64,000 nucleotides of DNA. Source: Falsiroseomonas sp050563535. GTDB taxonomy: Bacteria; Pseudomonadota; Alphaproteobacteria; Acetobacterales; Acetobacteraceae. Numbering within the stretch: the stretch's first letter is position 1; each line of letters begins with the position of its first letter. Position numbers and translations under genes: made by a program. Below the pieces are notes generated by a model. That model did not search any database. It had not been told where the DNA came from and saw only the letters and a program-made list of their open reading frames with translations. This document shows, piece by piece, positions 26,090-34,879 of the stretch. The stretch lies in assembly GCF_050563535.1 (NCBI RefSeq), contig NZ_JBNXUO010000027.1, forward strand, positions 6,131 to 70,130, in the 5' to 3' direction.

Positions 26090-26134
26090 TCGCCAGGCCC
26101 TCCCCCGCGCCGCGGGGGAAGGCGGGGGCTGGGC

Positions 26135-26815
26135 TCACCCCTCCGCCCGCATCATGTAGCCGGCGTTGCGGACGGTGTGGATCAGCGGCTTGTCGAAGCC
26201 CTTGTCCAGCTTGTGCCGCAGCCGCGACACATGCACGTCGATGACGTTGGTCTGCGGGTCGAAGTGGTAGTCCCACACCTTCTCCAGCAGCATCGTGCGC
26301 GTCACCACCTGCCCGGCATGGCGCATCAGGTGTTCGAGAAGGCGGAATTCCCGCGGCTGCACGTCGATCTTCTTGCCCGCCCGCGTCACCGTGCGGCTCA
26401 GCAGGTCCAGCTCCAGGTCGGCGACCTTCAACCGCGTCGTCGGCACTTCCGCCGCCGGGCGGCGGCCCAGCGCCTCGACCCGGGCCAGCAGCTCTGCGAA
26501 GGCGAAGGGCTTGGTCAGGTAGTCGTCGCCGCCCGCCTTCAGGCCCTTCACCCGCTCATCCACCGCCGACAGCGCCGACAGGAACAGCACCGGCGTGCGG
26601 TTGCCCTGCCCGCGCAGCGTCTCCACCAGTCGCACCCCGTCCACGCCGCCGGGCAGCATGCGGTCCAGCACCAGCACGTCGAAGGCCTCGGACGCCGCCA
26701 TGAACAGGCCGTCGCGGCCATTGGCGGCGTGTTCCACCGTGTGCCCGGCCTCCTGCAGCCCCTTCTTCACGAAGCGGGCGACCTCGGCATCGTCCTCGAC
26801 CAGCAGGATTCTCAT
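26135..26815 (-). CDS. OmpR/PhoB-family response regulator
   Basis: A 226-aa two-domain regulator. Receiver domain: acidic pocket EDD at residues 7-9, phospho-acceptor Asp51 in VLVLDRMLPGGVDG, and the switch Lys in LTKPF. The C-terminal winged helix contains VTRTMLLEKVWDYHFDPQTN and ends with RNAGYMMRAEG. It is upstream of the kinase on the same strand, and downstream of the HtrA-like gene by 82 bp. Regulated genes are unknown. Confidence 0.94.
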   Translation of the reverse strand: MRILLVEDDAEVARFVKKGLQEAGHTVEHAANGRDGLFMAASEAFDVLVLDRMLPGGVDGVRLVETLRGQGNRTPVLFLSALSAVDERVKGLKAGGDDYLTKPFAFAELLARVEALGRRPAAEVPTTRLKVADLELDLLSRTVTRAGKKIDVQPREFRLLEHLMRHAGQVVTRTMLLEKVWDYHFDPQTNVIDVHVSRLRHKLDKGFDKPLIHTVRNAGYMMRAEG

Positions 26816-26897
26816 GGCCTCACACCGGCATGCATGCGCGTGAGTCTAGACGGGGGGCCCCAGGGCGGCAATCACGCGCCCGGCGGCCCCGTCCGCG

Positions 26898-27995
26898 TCA
26901 GCCCTGCGGCGTCTGCGGCCGGCGGCCGACCTGCACCGGGATCTCGGCCGGCCGGCCGTCGCGCAGGATGGAAAGGCGCACGGTCTGGCCCGGCGCCACC
27001 GCGGCGATGTTGCGCACCAGCACGCGCGACGTCTCGACCCGGTCGCCGTTGATCGCGACCACCTGGTCGCCCGCGCGGAGCCCCGCGCGCGCCGCCGGGC
27101 TGCCGCGCTCGACCCCCGCGATCAGCACGCCGCGCGCGGCGGGCTGGGCGCGCCGCGCGCCTTCCTCCGGCGGCAGGTCCTGCACCGAGACGCCGAGCCA
27201 GCCACGCTCCACCCGGCCGCCGCGCAGCAGCTGGTCCACCACCGGCCGCGCCAGGTCGGACGGCACCGCGAAGCCGATGCCGGCCGAGGCGCCGGAGGGC
27301 GAGTAGATGGCCGTGTTGATGCCGATCACCTCGCCCGCCATGTTGAACAGCGGGCCGCCGGAATTGCCGGGGTTGATCGGCGCGTCGGTCTGGATGAAGT
27401 CGTCGAAGGGCCCCGCCCCGATGTCGCGCCCGCGGGCCGAGACGATGCCCGAGGTGACGGACCCGCCGAGCCCGAAGGGATTCCCCGCCGCCAGCACCCA
27501 GTTGCCGACGCGCAGCCCCCCCGAACCGCCCCAGGGCACCGCCGGCAGCGGGCGCGCCGCCTCCACCCGCAGCACCGCCAGGTCCGTCAGCTCGTCCGCG
27601 CCGACAACGCGCGCCTGGTATTCCTGCCCGTCCTGGAGCGAGACGACGACGCGCGTGGCGTTGCCGATCACATGGTTGTTGGTCACCACCAGGCCCGAGG
27701 GGTCGATGATGAAGCCCGACCCCGCGCCCTGCACCTGGGGGCCCCGCCCGCGGCGTTCGCGGAAATAGCGTTCGAAGGGCGTTCCGCGCAGCTCGGCCGG
27801 CACCTCGGCGCCCCGCTGCTCGGTGGTGACGGCGATGTTCACCACCGCGGGCAGCACGCGTTCGGCCAGGTCGGCGAAGTCCGGCAGGGCGGCCACGGCG
27901 CTGCGCTGCGCCTGGGCGGGCGGGGCGCCGGCGCAGCCGGCGACGGGAACCAGGGCAAGGGCGGCAAGGCCGCGGCGGGTCAGGACGCTCGACAT
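26898..27995 (-). CDS. HtrA/DegP-like serine protease, predicted lipoprotein
   Basis: A trypsin-like envelope protease of 365 aa with one PDZ domain. The triad is visible: His in VTNNHVIGN, Asp in ELTDLAVLR, and Ser in GNSGGPLF. The PDZ domain (about residues 265-355) contains SPAARAGLRAGDQVVAING. The N-terminus LTRRGLAALALVPVAGC has a VAGC lipobox, so the protein may be lipid-anchored. ATG at 27995 is chosen over 28025 because it places the signal correctly. It is encoded next to a two-component system, a common arrangement for envelope-stress genes. Confidence 0.9.
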   Translation of the reverse strand: MSSVLTRRGLAALALVPVAGCAGAPPAQAQRSAVAALPDFADLAERVLPAVVNIAVTTEQRGAEVPAELRGTPFERYFRERRGRGPQVQGAGSGFIIDPSGLVVTNNHVIGNATRVVVSLQDGQEYQARVVGADELTDLAVLRVEAARPLPAVPWGGSGGLRVGNWVLAAGNPFGLGGSVTSGIVSARGRDIGAGPFDDFIQTDAPINPGNSGGPLFNMAGEVIGINTAIYSPSGASAGIGFAVPSDLARPVVDQLLRGGRVERGWLGVSVQDLPPEEGARRAQPAARGVLIAGVERGSPAARAGLRAGDQVVAINGDRVETSRVLVRNIAAVAPGQTVRLSILRDGRPAEIPVQVGRRPQTPQG

Positions 27996-28097
27996 GGGAC
28001 CTCGTGGGGATCTGGCGCCGGGCATATGGGCGGGCCGGCCTGGGGCGCACCATGCGTCCGGGTGGCGCCCCGTTCAACCTTGGGCGCGCGGGATGAT

Positions 28098-28126
28098 GCC
28101 GTCGGTCATCTGCGATGACCGACGGC
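28098..28126. terminator. Perfect 12-bp hairpin at the head of a repeat block
   Basis: Arms 28098-28109 and 28115-28126 pair perfectly with a 5-nt loop. It lies upstream of the HtrA-like gene and just before the tandem repeats. A similar hairpin core (GGTCAT...ATGACC) occurs at 62995-63017. It may be part of the repeat rather than a working terminator. Confidence 0.4.
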
Positions 28127-28137
28127 GTATCTTGTTG

Positions 28138-28400
28138 CCCTCAGGCGCCGGGCGGCCGCATCCGCGGCCTTGGCTTCGCGGCACTTGCCGCGGCCGCCAT
28201 CCGGCGGCTCGGACGGCTTCGCCGTCCGGGAGTTTTCCGTGCCCTCAGGCGCCGGGCGGCCGCATCCGCGGCCTTGGCTTCGCGGCACTTGCCGCGGCCG
28301 CCATCCGGCGGCTCGGACGGCTTCGCCGTCCGGAGGTTATCCGTACCCTCAGGCGCCGGGCGCCATCCGGCGCCTCGGATCGCAGGGCCATCCGCGATTG
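28138..28400 (+). repeat. Intergenic repeat family, 2.5 tandem copies
   Basis: Two almost identical copies and a degenerate third, each starting CCCTCAGGCGCCGGGC, at 28138, 28242 and 28346: an exact 104-bp period. Each complete copy carries several short palindromes, ending in one with core GGACGGCTTCGCCGTCC. Together with the preceding hairpin they fill the 428-bp gap between hrpB and the HtrA-like gene; no ORF is supported. Confidence 0.85.
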
Positions 28401-28423
28401 GGCGGCGCGCGGCGCCGGCGGCG

Positions 28424-30868
28424 TCACCCCCCCTTCCACGGCTCCTCCGGCCAGGCGTGGCGGGGATAGCGGCCGCGCATCTCCTTCCGCACCTCCGTCC
28501 AGCCGCCCCGCCAGAACCCCGCCAGGTCCCCGGTCAGCGCCACCGGCCGCCCGGCGGGGGACAGCAGCGCGACCTGCAGCGGCACCCGCCCCTCCGCCAG
28601 CGGCGGCGTGCCGGCCATGCCGAACAGGTGCTGCGCCCGGGCCTCGAGCGTCGGCACCTCGCGGTCGTAGTCGATCGCCGCCGAACGCCCGCCCGGCAGG
28701 TCGAGCCGTGCGGGCAGCGCCGCGTCCAGCCGCCGCTGCCGGTCCCAGGGCAGCATCCCGCGCAGCACCTCCACCAGGTTCAGCGCCTTCGCCTCGGCCA
28801 GCTTCGCGCGGCCGTGCAGATGGGGGGCGAGCCACTCCCCGGCCGTCGCGGCCAGCGCGGCATCCGACAGGTCCGGCCAGTCCCCGCCTTCCACCCGGCG
28901 CATCCAGCCGATGCGGGCACGCAGCTGCCGCGCGGCCGCGGTCCAGTCGAGGTCGCGGAACCCGCGTTCGGCGATGGCGGCGGCCAGCGCGGCGGCGACC
29001 GTCGCCGGGTCCGGCGCGGGCAGCGCCTGCTCCTCCAGCACCAGCGGGCCGAACATGCGCCGGCGCCGGGCCAGCACGGCGCCCGCCCGCGCATCGAAGG
29101 CCGCCCCTTCCTCCCAGCGGAGCCGTTCGGGGAAGCGCGCCTGCAGCGTCCCGAGGTCGAGCGGCGCGGCCATGCGGATCCGCGCCTCCGTCCCCTGCAA
29201 TTCCAGCTCCGCCACCGCCAGCAGCGGCGCCCGGCCGAGCGGGTCCGTCGCCGGCAGGCGGGCGCCCTGCCCGGAGGCGAGCCGGAAGGCGCCGTCCATG
29301 GTGCCCCGCTTCGCCGCGATCCGGTCCGGGAAGCCCGCCGCCAGCAGCGGCCCCGCCTCGCCCCCCGGCAGGGCGTTGCCGTGCAGGCGCAGCCGGCGGC
29401 GGTGCAGCGCGGCGGCGCGGCGGATGCGGTGCAGCGTCGCGCCGTCGGCATCGCGGTGGTCGGCGCCGTGCAGCAGTTCGAGCCGCAGGTTCACGTCGGC
29501 CGGTGCGTCCCGCCCCCTGATCGGGTCGCGCTCCTCCAGCAGGGCGGCGAGGTCGGCGGCCAGCGCCTTCTCCCCCTCATCCACCGCGGCGAGCATCATC
29601 CGCGCGAGCCGGGGATGCGTGCCCATCCGCGCCATGGCGCGGCCCATCGGCGTGATCCGCCCCGCCGCGTCCAGCGCATCCAGGTCCCGCAGCAGCGCCC
29701 GCCCCGCCGCCATGGCGCCGGCCGGCGGCGGGTCGAGGAAGGCGAGGTCGGCCGGCGCCGCTCCCCAGGCCGCGCAGTCGAGCGCGAGGCCCGACAGCTC
29801 CGCCTCCAGGATCTCCGGCCGGTCCTGGAGCGCGAGGCCGCGATGCAGCGCCTCGCTCCACAGCCGGATCGCGACGCCCGGCGCGGTGCGGCCCGCGCGG
29901 CCGGCGCGCTGTTCGGCCGCGGCCCGGCTGATCCGCACCGTGGCCAGCCGCGCGAGGCCGGAAGCCTGGTCCAGCCGCGGCGTGCGGCGGAAGCCGCCAT
30001 CCACCACGATCCGCACCCCCGGCACCGTCAGCGACGTCTCGGCGATCGAGGTCGCGAGCACGACCTTGCGCCGCGCCGAGGGGTTCAGCGCGCGGTCCTG
30101 CTCGGCCGGCGGCATCTCGCCATGCAGGGGCAGCACCTCGGCCTCCACGCCCGAAAGCCGCTCCGCGGTGCGGCGGATCTCGCCCCACCCCGGCAGGAAG
30201 GCCAGCACGTCGCCCGGGTGGCGCGTCAGCGCGTCGCGGATGGCACCGGCCATCGCGTCGGGCAGCTCCCGCGCGTCCTTCAGGTCCCGCGCCCGGTGCT
30301 CCACCGCGACGGGGAAGGCGCGGCCGAGGGATTCGACCACCGGCGCATCGCCGAGCGCCGCACGGAAGGGCGCGATGTCGAGCGTTGCGGACATGGCCAG
30401 CAGCCTCAATTCCGGCCGCAGCGCGCGCTGGAGGTCGAGGCAGAGGGCGAGAGCGAGGTCGGTGTCGAGGTTGCGCTCATGCGCCTCGTCGAACAGCACG
30501 GCGGCGACGCCGTCGAGCCCCGGGTCGGATTGCAGGCGGCGCACCAGCAGCCCCTCCGTCACCACCTCCACCCGCGTCCGGTCCGAGACCGCGCGGTCGA
30601 GCCGGGTGGCAAGGCCGATGGTTCCGCCCGGCTGCGCCTCCCCCACCAGTTCCGCCATGCGGCGGGCGGCGGCGCGGGCGGCGACGCGGCGGGGCTCCAG
30701 CACCAGGATCCGGCCGGCCGCCGCCCAGGGTTCCTCCATCAGCGCCAGCGGCGCGAGCGTGGTCTTGCCCGCGCCGGGCGGCGCGACGAGCACGGCATTC
30801 GGCCCCCCGCGCAGCGCGGCGGCGAGGCGGGGCAGCGCCTCGGTGACGGGAAGTTCGGGAAGGGGCAT
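28424..30868 (-). CDS. hrpB: ATP-dependent helicase HrpB
   Basis: An 814-aa DEAH-box helicase. Walker A is VAPPGAGKTT, the DEAH box is LFDEAHERN, and motif III is SATLD. The helicase C domain has TSIAETSLTVPGVRIVVDGG and AEQRAGRAGRTAPG. The C-terminal HrpB-specific domain follows to the end (LARLDLPGG and VALLSPAGRPVALTGDL). The cellular role of HrpB is poorly defined; related proteins remodel RNA. It probably starts its own transcript, since 72 bp separate it from the upstream gene. Confidence 0.94.
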   Translation of the reverse strand: MPLPELPVTEALPRLAAALRGGPNAVLVAPPGAGKTTLAPLALMEEPWAAAGRILVLEPRRVAARAAARRMAELVGEAQPGGTIGLATRLDRAVSDRTRVEVVTEGLLVRRLQSDPGLDGVAAVLFDEAHERNLDTDLALALCLDLQRALRPELRLLAMSATLDIAPFRAALGDAPVVESLGRAFPVAVEHRARDLKDARELPDAMAGAIRDALTRHPGDVLAFLPGWGEIRRTAERLSGVEAEVLPLHGEMPPAEQDRALNPSARRKVVLATSIAETSLTVPGVRIVVDGGFRRTPRLDQASGLARLATVRISRAAAEQRAGRAGRTAPGVAIRLWSEALHRGLALQDRPEILEAELSGLALDCAAWGAAPADLAFLDPPPAGAMAAGRALLRDLDALDAAGRITPMGRAMARMGTHPRLARMMLAAVDEGEKALAADLAALLEERDPIRGRDAPADVNLRLELLHGADHRDADGATLHRIRRAAALHRRRLRLHGNALPGGEAGPLLAAGFPDRIAAKRGTMDGAFRLASGQGARLPATDPLGRAPLLAVAELELQGTEARIRMAAPLDLGTLQARFPERLRWEEGAAFDARAGAVLARRRRMFGPLVLEEQALPAPDPATVAAALAAAIAERGFRDLDWTAAARQLRARIGWMRRVEGGDWPDLSDAALAATAGEWLAPHLHGRAKLAEAKALNLVEVLRGMLPWDRQRRLDAALPARLDLPGGRSAAIDYDREVPTLEARAQHLFGMAGTPPLAEGRVPLQVALLSPAGRPVALTGDLAGFWRGGWTEVRKEMRGRYPRHAWPEEPWKGG

Positions 30869-30940
30869 GGGCGCAGCATAGGCGCCCGGCCGGACCCTGC
30901 CGAGCCGGCGGGGGCGGCCGTCCCCTGGCGGGGCGGGGCG

Positions 30941-32065
30941 TCATACCCGGCAGCGCACCGTGAGCAGGGTGCGGTCCGCGCCGGGCCGGTCGGGCAGGGC
31001 GATGCGCGGGGCGCGGCAGGGACCGGTCCGGCGGTCATGCATCCGCACCAGCCGCCGCCCGTCGAGCGCGCGCAGGTCCGCCGCCTCGTGGAAGGGTTGG
31101 CCGGGGGCGCGGATGGCGGCGATGCAGTCGGCGAAGGTCACCGCCCCGACATCCGGCAGCGGATACAGCTCCTCGCGGCCCATCACCGTCGGACGCTCGA
31201 CGACCCACACGGCGGCGAGGCCGGGCACCGGCGCGGGGGTCGCGTGCGCCTGCCTCGCCAGCTCGTCCTTCGGCGGGCCGGAATGCCACAGCGCCCCATC
31301 CTCCTGCCCCGTCGTCTCGTTGCGGATGCAGAGCACGACGCGGTCCTCGGCGTGGAGCGCCAGCCAGCAGGTCACCTCGTCGCCCGGGGAGAGGCGGAAA
31401 TCCTCGAAGGCCATCTCTCCATACTGCTCCCCGCGCACCCACCACTGCGCCCAGGCATAGGTGGACACCCAGCGCCGGCCGTCCTGGAAGCATTCCGCCG
31501 TGGTGGTGCCGATCTGCGGAAGCGACCCCGCCATGCGGCTGTGCCCGTCGAGCCCGACCCAGACCGAACAGCGCCGCGACAGCGGGACATCCGGGGTCGG
31601 CCCCTCGATCGGCGGCGCGGCGGTGGCCGAGGGGCGGGCGTCCGGCACGCGCCAGCGGCCGCTGACGGCCGAGAAGCGTTCGCCGTCGCGCGCGGTGAGG
31701 ATGGCGCCCGACCAGTTGCGGCTGCCCTGCCAGCGGCTGCCGCCGAAACCCGCTGCGCCGTTGTTGGAGAAGCACGGCGAGTGGGACAGGTGCCGGTGCT
31801 CCACCTCCGCCCGCGGCGCGATCGTGCCGGTGGCGGCGGAGCGGCGAAGCGCCGTCCAGCGCGCCACCAGCCCCGGCGCGGCCCGCGGCCCCGGCCAGGG
31901 CGGCCGCGCGCCCCCGAGGAAGGCGGCGCGGTAGCCTTCCGGCGTCTCTCCGAATTCCGCCCCGGGATCGAGCGGATAGGCCGGCAGCCGGCGCGCCCGT
32001 TCCCGGCCGGCCCGGCGGGCGAGCTCGACGATCCTCCCGATGGCGAGGCCCGTGTTCCCGCCCAC
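30941..32065 (-). CDS. G1-peptidase (eqolisin)-like protein with Gln at the usual catalytic Glu
   Basis: A 374-aa protein. Residues about 115-270 resemble the glutamic peptidase G1 fold: SRNWSGAI (117-120), RWRVP, SVWVGLDG (169-174), LPQIGTT with Gln184, and a YAWAQWW segment (203-209), then LSPGDEVTCWL. In fungal G1 enzymes the catalytic pair is a Gln in the LQ-G segment and a Glu in the AWYEW segment; here the first is kept and the second aligns with Gln207. It has no signal peptide, while known eqolisins are secreted proenzymes. It may be a non-peptidase member. It starts 4 bp after the PAP2 gene stop. Family assignment is from remembered motifs only. Confidence 0.6.
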   Translation of the reverse strand: MGGNTGLAIGRIVELARRAGRERARRLPAYPLDPGAEFGETPEGYRAAFLGGARPPWPGPRAAPGLVARWTALRRSAATGTIAPRAEVEHRHLSHSPCFSNNGAAGFGGSRWQGSRNWSGAILTARDGERFSAVSGRWRVPDARPSATAAPPIEGPTPDVPLSRRCSVWVGLDGHSRMAGSLPQIGTTTAECFQDGRRWVSTYAWAQWWVRGEQYGEMAFEDFRLSPGDEVTCWLALHAEDRVVLCIRNETTGQEDGALWHSGPPKDELARQAHATPAPVPGLAAVWVVERPTVMGREELYPLPDVGAVTFADCIAAIRAPGQPFHEAADLRALDGRRLVRMHDRRTGPCRAPRIALPDRPGADRTLLTVRCRV

Positions 32066-32069
32066 CGGA

Positions 32070-33050
32070 TCAGCCCCACTCGGCCCGGGCGGCGGCGAGC
32101 GTGGCGGCGAAGCGGGGCAGCGCCACCACCACCGGGGCGAGCTGCGACGCCAGTTCCCGCCCCGCTTCCGTGTCGCTCGGGTAGTGCAGGCCCGCGATCT
32201 CCCGGTTGCGGGCGATGCGTTCGGCCAGCGCGTCGACCGCCGCCTGCGCCGCGGCCGATACGCTGCCCGTGGTGGCGCAGCCGATGCAGGCCGCGATCAG
32301 GAAGGCCTGGGTGGCGTGGCCGGAGGGATAGGCGGCATGGCCCGGCACCGCGACCGGCGGGCGCAGCGCCGCGCAGACCTGCGACGGCCGGCGCCGGTCC
32401 TCCAGCATCTTGAAGTGCTGGGCGGCGAAGCCCGCCACCAGCGACGCCGCGGCCAGGACGGCCTGGGTGGCCGGGTGGCTGCCCGGGGCGGCCGAGAGCA
32501 CGCCCATGAAGTGGCTGATGAACTCGTTGTCCTGCGACAGGATCTCCCCCATCGCGTCGGCGCGCTCATCCTCGGCGTAGCGGATGAGCTGGTCGATCTC
32601 CTCGTCCACCGCCTCGACCAGCGGCTTGCCGCCGGCGGCAAGCCGGGTGCGCCAGCCTGTCAGGGCGAGGCCCTTCGTGCCGGTGGCGCGCCGTCCGGCC
32701 TCGCGCTGGCGGTCGCGCCAGGCGGGGGTGTCGGTGAACTCCGCCAGGATGTGCCAGGCGCGCCATTCGGCGGCCCAGCGCCGGCCGAAGGCGCCGTCAT
32801 GGCCGGCGCGGAAGTCGCGGTCGGCGATGCGCTTCGGCGTGAAGGCGGAGGGCAGGGCCACGAAGGGCAGGTCCGCGCGGTCGGGGAAGAACCAGGCGCC
32901 GCCGCCCGAATACCCGCCATTGCCCTGATTTCCCTGGTTGCCCTGATTTCCCTGGTTGCCCTGGTTGCCCTGGTTGCCCTGGTTGCCCTGGTTGCCCTGG
33001 TTGCCCTGGTTGCCCTGGTTGCCCTGGTTGCCCTGGTTGCTGCCCGACAT
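32070..33050 (-). CDS. PAP2/vanadium-haloperoxidase-like phosphatase with NQG-repeat tail
   Basis: A soluble 326-aa protein without membrane helices. The three acid-phosphatase/haloperoxidase motifs are present: KMLEDRRRP, YPSGHATQ, and R-EIAGL-H-YPS-D. They form the phosphate or vanadate pocket, so it may be a phosphatase or a haloperoxidase. Residues 5-43 are 13 perfect Asn-Gln-Gly repeats, followed by a short Gly-rich linker. ATG at 33050 is the only start that includes the repeats; the nearest alternatives fall after them. It sits between the regulator gene and the G1-like gene on the same strand. Physiological substrate unknown. Confidence 0.8.
   Translation of the reverse strand: MSGSNQGNQGNQGNQGNQGNQGNQGNQGNQGNQGNQGNQGNQGNGGYSGGGAWFFPDRADLPFVALPSAFTPKRIADRDFRAGHDGAFGRRWAAEWRAWHILAEFTDTPAWRDRQREAGRRATGTKGLALTGWRTRLAAGGKPLVEAVDEEIDQLIRYAEDERADAMGEILSQDNEFISHFMGVLSAAPGSHPATQAVLAAASLVAGFAAQHFKMLEDRRRPSQVCAALRPPVAVPGHAAYPSGHATQAFLIAACIGCATTGSVSAAAQAAVDALAERIARNREIAGLHYPSDTEAGRELASQLAPVVVALPRFAATLAAARAEWG
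32923..33039 (-). repeat. 9-bp coding repeat (13 units) encoding NQG
   Basis: Thirteen in-frame 9-bp units. Eleven are identical on the plus strand (CCCTGGTTG) and two near the distal end are CCCTGATTT, which encodes the same tripeptide. Such near-identity favours copy-number change by slippage, always in frame. Confidence 0.95.
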
Positions 33051-33099
33051 CCCGGGATCCTCCCTTGCCTCGGCACGCCGCATGTTGCGGGCCGGCAAT

Positions 33100-34659
33100 C
33101 TATTCCGGCAACCCCGACCGCCGCAGGCGTTCCACGAACAGGTCGCGCATCGCCCCTTGCAGCGGCGTGCGCGCCGCGAAGGCACGGAGCGAGAAGCCGG
33201 GGTCGCGCGCCAGCATCGCCGCGGCCGCGCGGCGTGCCTCCTCCTCCCGCCCGAGCGCGACCAGGGCGGCGGCCAGCGTCCGCCAGTTCGGCAGGTGCTG
33301 CGGGTTCGATGCCATGGAATCGCGCGCGAAGGCGGCCGCGCGGTCGAAGTCGCCGGCGGTGTAGTGGGCCTGCGCCAGGATGTGCTCATGCAGGAAGGTG
33401 AAGGGGTCGAAGGGCGCGAGACGCAGCCCGCGTTCCGCCCAGCGCAGCGCCTCCGGTCCCTCGTCCAGCCAGCAGCGCAGCGCGCCGCCCCAGCTCCAGG
33501 CCATCGCGCAGCTCGGGCTCGTCGCGACCGCCTGGTCCAGCATCCGCCGGGCGGGCGCGAAGTCGCGCTCGGCATAGCCGCGCAGGAAGCCGCCGAGCGC
33601 GAGGGAGAAGGCGTCGTGCGGGTCGCGCTCCAGCGCCGCCGCGGCGTGGCGGCCGGCGGCTGCCTCCTCCTCCGCCCCCGCCCAGCCCTGCGCGATGCGC
33701 AGCGAATGCCACCAGGCGGTGTAGCTGTGGGGCAGGGCGCTGTCCGGATCGGCCGCCATGGCCTGGGCCAGCAGCGCGCGGGCGCGGTCCATCGCCGCGC
33801 GGTCAAGCCGCCGGATCTCGTTCAGCGCGCGCAGCACCAGGTCGTAGGCGCTGAGGCTGGCGGGCGGCTTGCGCAGCGCGCGCGCCATCTCCTGCCCGCG
33901 CAGCTCCGGCGCGATGGTGGTGACCACCGCTTCGGAGATGCGGTCCTGCAGCGCGAACAGGTCCGCCGCGTCGCCGTCGTAGCGGTCGGTGCGCAGGATG
34001 GTGCCGCGCACCGCATCGGTCAGCTCGGTGGTGATGCGCAGCCGCCCGCCGGCGCGGCGCACGCCCCCGTACAGGACGTAGCGCACGCCGAGTTCCCGCC
34101 CCGCCGCGCGCGCATCCGTGGTCACCTGCGCGAAGGCGAGCGCCGAGCTGCGGCCGATGACGAAGATGCCGTCGAGCCCGGCCAGCACATGGACGATGCC
34201 CTCGATGATGCCGTCGGCGAAATAGGCGTCCTCCGGGTCCGGGTTGTCGCGGCGGAAGGGCAGCACCGCGATGGAGGGCCGGTCGTCCGCGCGGGGCGAG
34301 AGCAGGGGAGGGGCGAAGGCGGCGGGGGGCGCATCGGCCGCCACCTCCGCCTGCAGCAGGTAGCCGCGGCGCGGCATGGTCCGCAGCAGCGACGCGCCGG
34401 CGTCGCCCATCGCCTTGCGCAGCTCGACCACGCACTGCGTGATGCTGTCGTCGGTGACGAAGATGCCGGGCCAGACCGCGTCCAGGATCTCGCCGCGCGC
34501 CACCACCCGGCCGGGGTTCCGCAGCAGGAAGCGCAGCAGGTCGAGGGTCTTGGGCCGCAGCACCGTCTCGCCGCCATCGGGCGCGACGAGCACGCCGCGC
34601 GCCTCGTCGAGGGTGCAGTGGCCGAAGCGGATCCTCCGCACGACAGACGTCAGGTCCAT
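33100..34659 (-). CDS. Winged-helix (OmpR/CadC-type) regulator with TPR C-terminus
   Basis: A cytosolic 519-aa protein. Residues about 10-105 form an OmpR-type DNA-binding domain (VLRPKTLDLLRFLL, ILDAVWPGIFVTDDSITQCV, MPRRGYLL). Residues about 128-255 resemble the FlgO/adenylate-cyclase-associated domain (SIAVLPF, YFADGIIEGI, VLYGGVRRAGGRLRI). The remainder is TPR-like helical repeats. No transmembrane helix is present, unlike CadC. Start is ATG 34659, with a GTG one codon earlier. It is divergent from the TAXI gene and is the likely first gene of a run with the PAP2 and G1-like genes. Ligand unknown. Confidence 0.88.
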   Translation of the reverse strand: MDLTSVVRRIRFGHCTLDEARGVLVAPDGGETVLRPKTLDLLRFLLRNPGRVVARGEILDAVWPGIFVTDDSITQCVVELRKAMGDAGASLLRTMPRRGYLLQAEVAADAPPAAFAPPLLSPRADDRPSIAVLPFRRDNPDPEDAYFADGIIEGIVHVLAGLDGIFVIGRSSALAFAQVTTDARAAGRELGVRYVLYGGVRRAGGRLRITTELTDAVRGTILRTDRYDGDAADLFALQDRISEAVVTTIAPELRGQEMARALRKPPASLSAYDLVLRALNEIRRLDRAAMDRARALLAQAMAADPDSALPHSYTAWWHSLRIAQGWAGAEEEAAAGRHAAAALERDPHDAFSLALGGFLRGYAERDFAPARRMLDQAVATSPSCAMAWSWGGALRCWLDEGPEALRWAERGLRLAPFDPFTFLHEHILAQAHYTAGDFDRAAAFARDSMASNPQHLPNWRTLAAALVALGREEEARRAAAAMLARDPGFSLRAFAARTPLQGAMRDLFVERLRRSGLPE

Positions 34660-34879
34660 CACTCCACCGGGATCGTTCCCGGACAGTTTAGCGCCCCGTC
34701 CGCGGAGGGGCGGGGGCTGCGGCGCGATCCCCTGGCTGTATCACGCAGTGTTGCGACGCAACAACCGCGCGCCGGCGGCCCCCTTGCCATGCCCCGGGCC
34801 GGTGAGGCGGGCGGGCGTGTCAATTTCGCTTCCGCCCTGGTAGGGTGGCGTCCATATCGACACCACGGGAGGAAAAAGA

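Noticed and set aside
28138..28400. CRISPR array or IS ends
   Set aside because: The 104-bp period has no unique spacers, and no transposase ORF or terminal inverted repeat was found; treated as a non-coding repeat.
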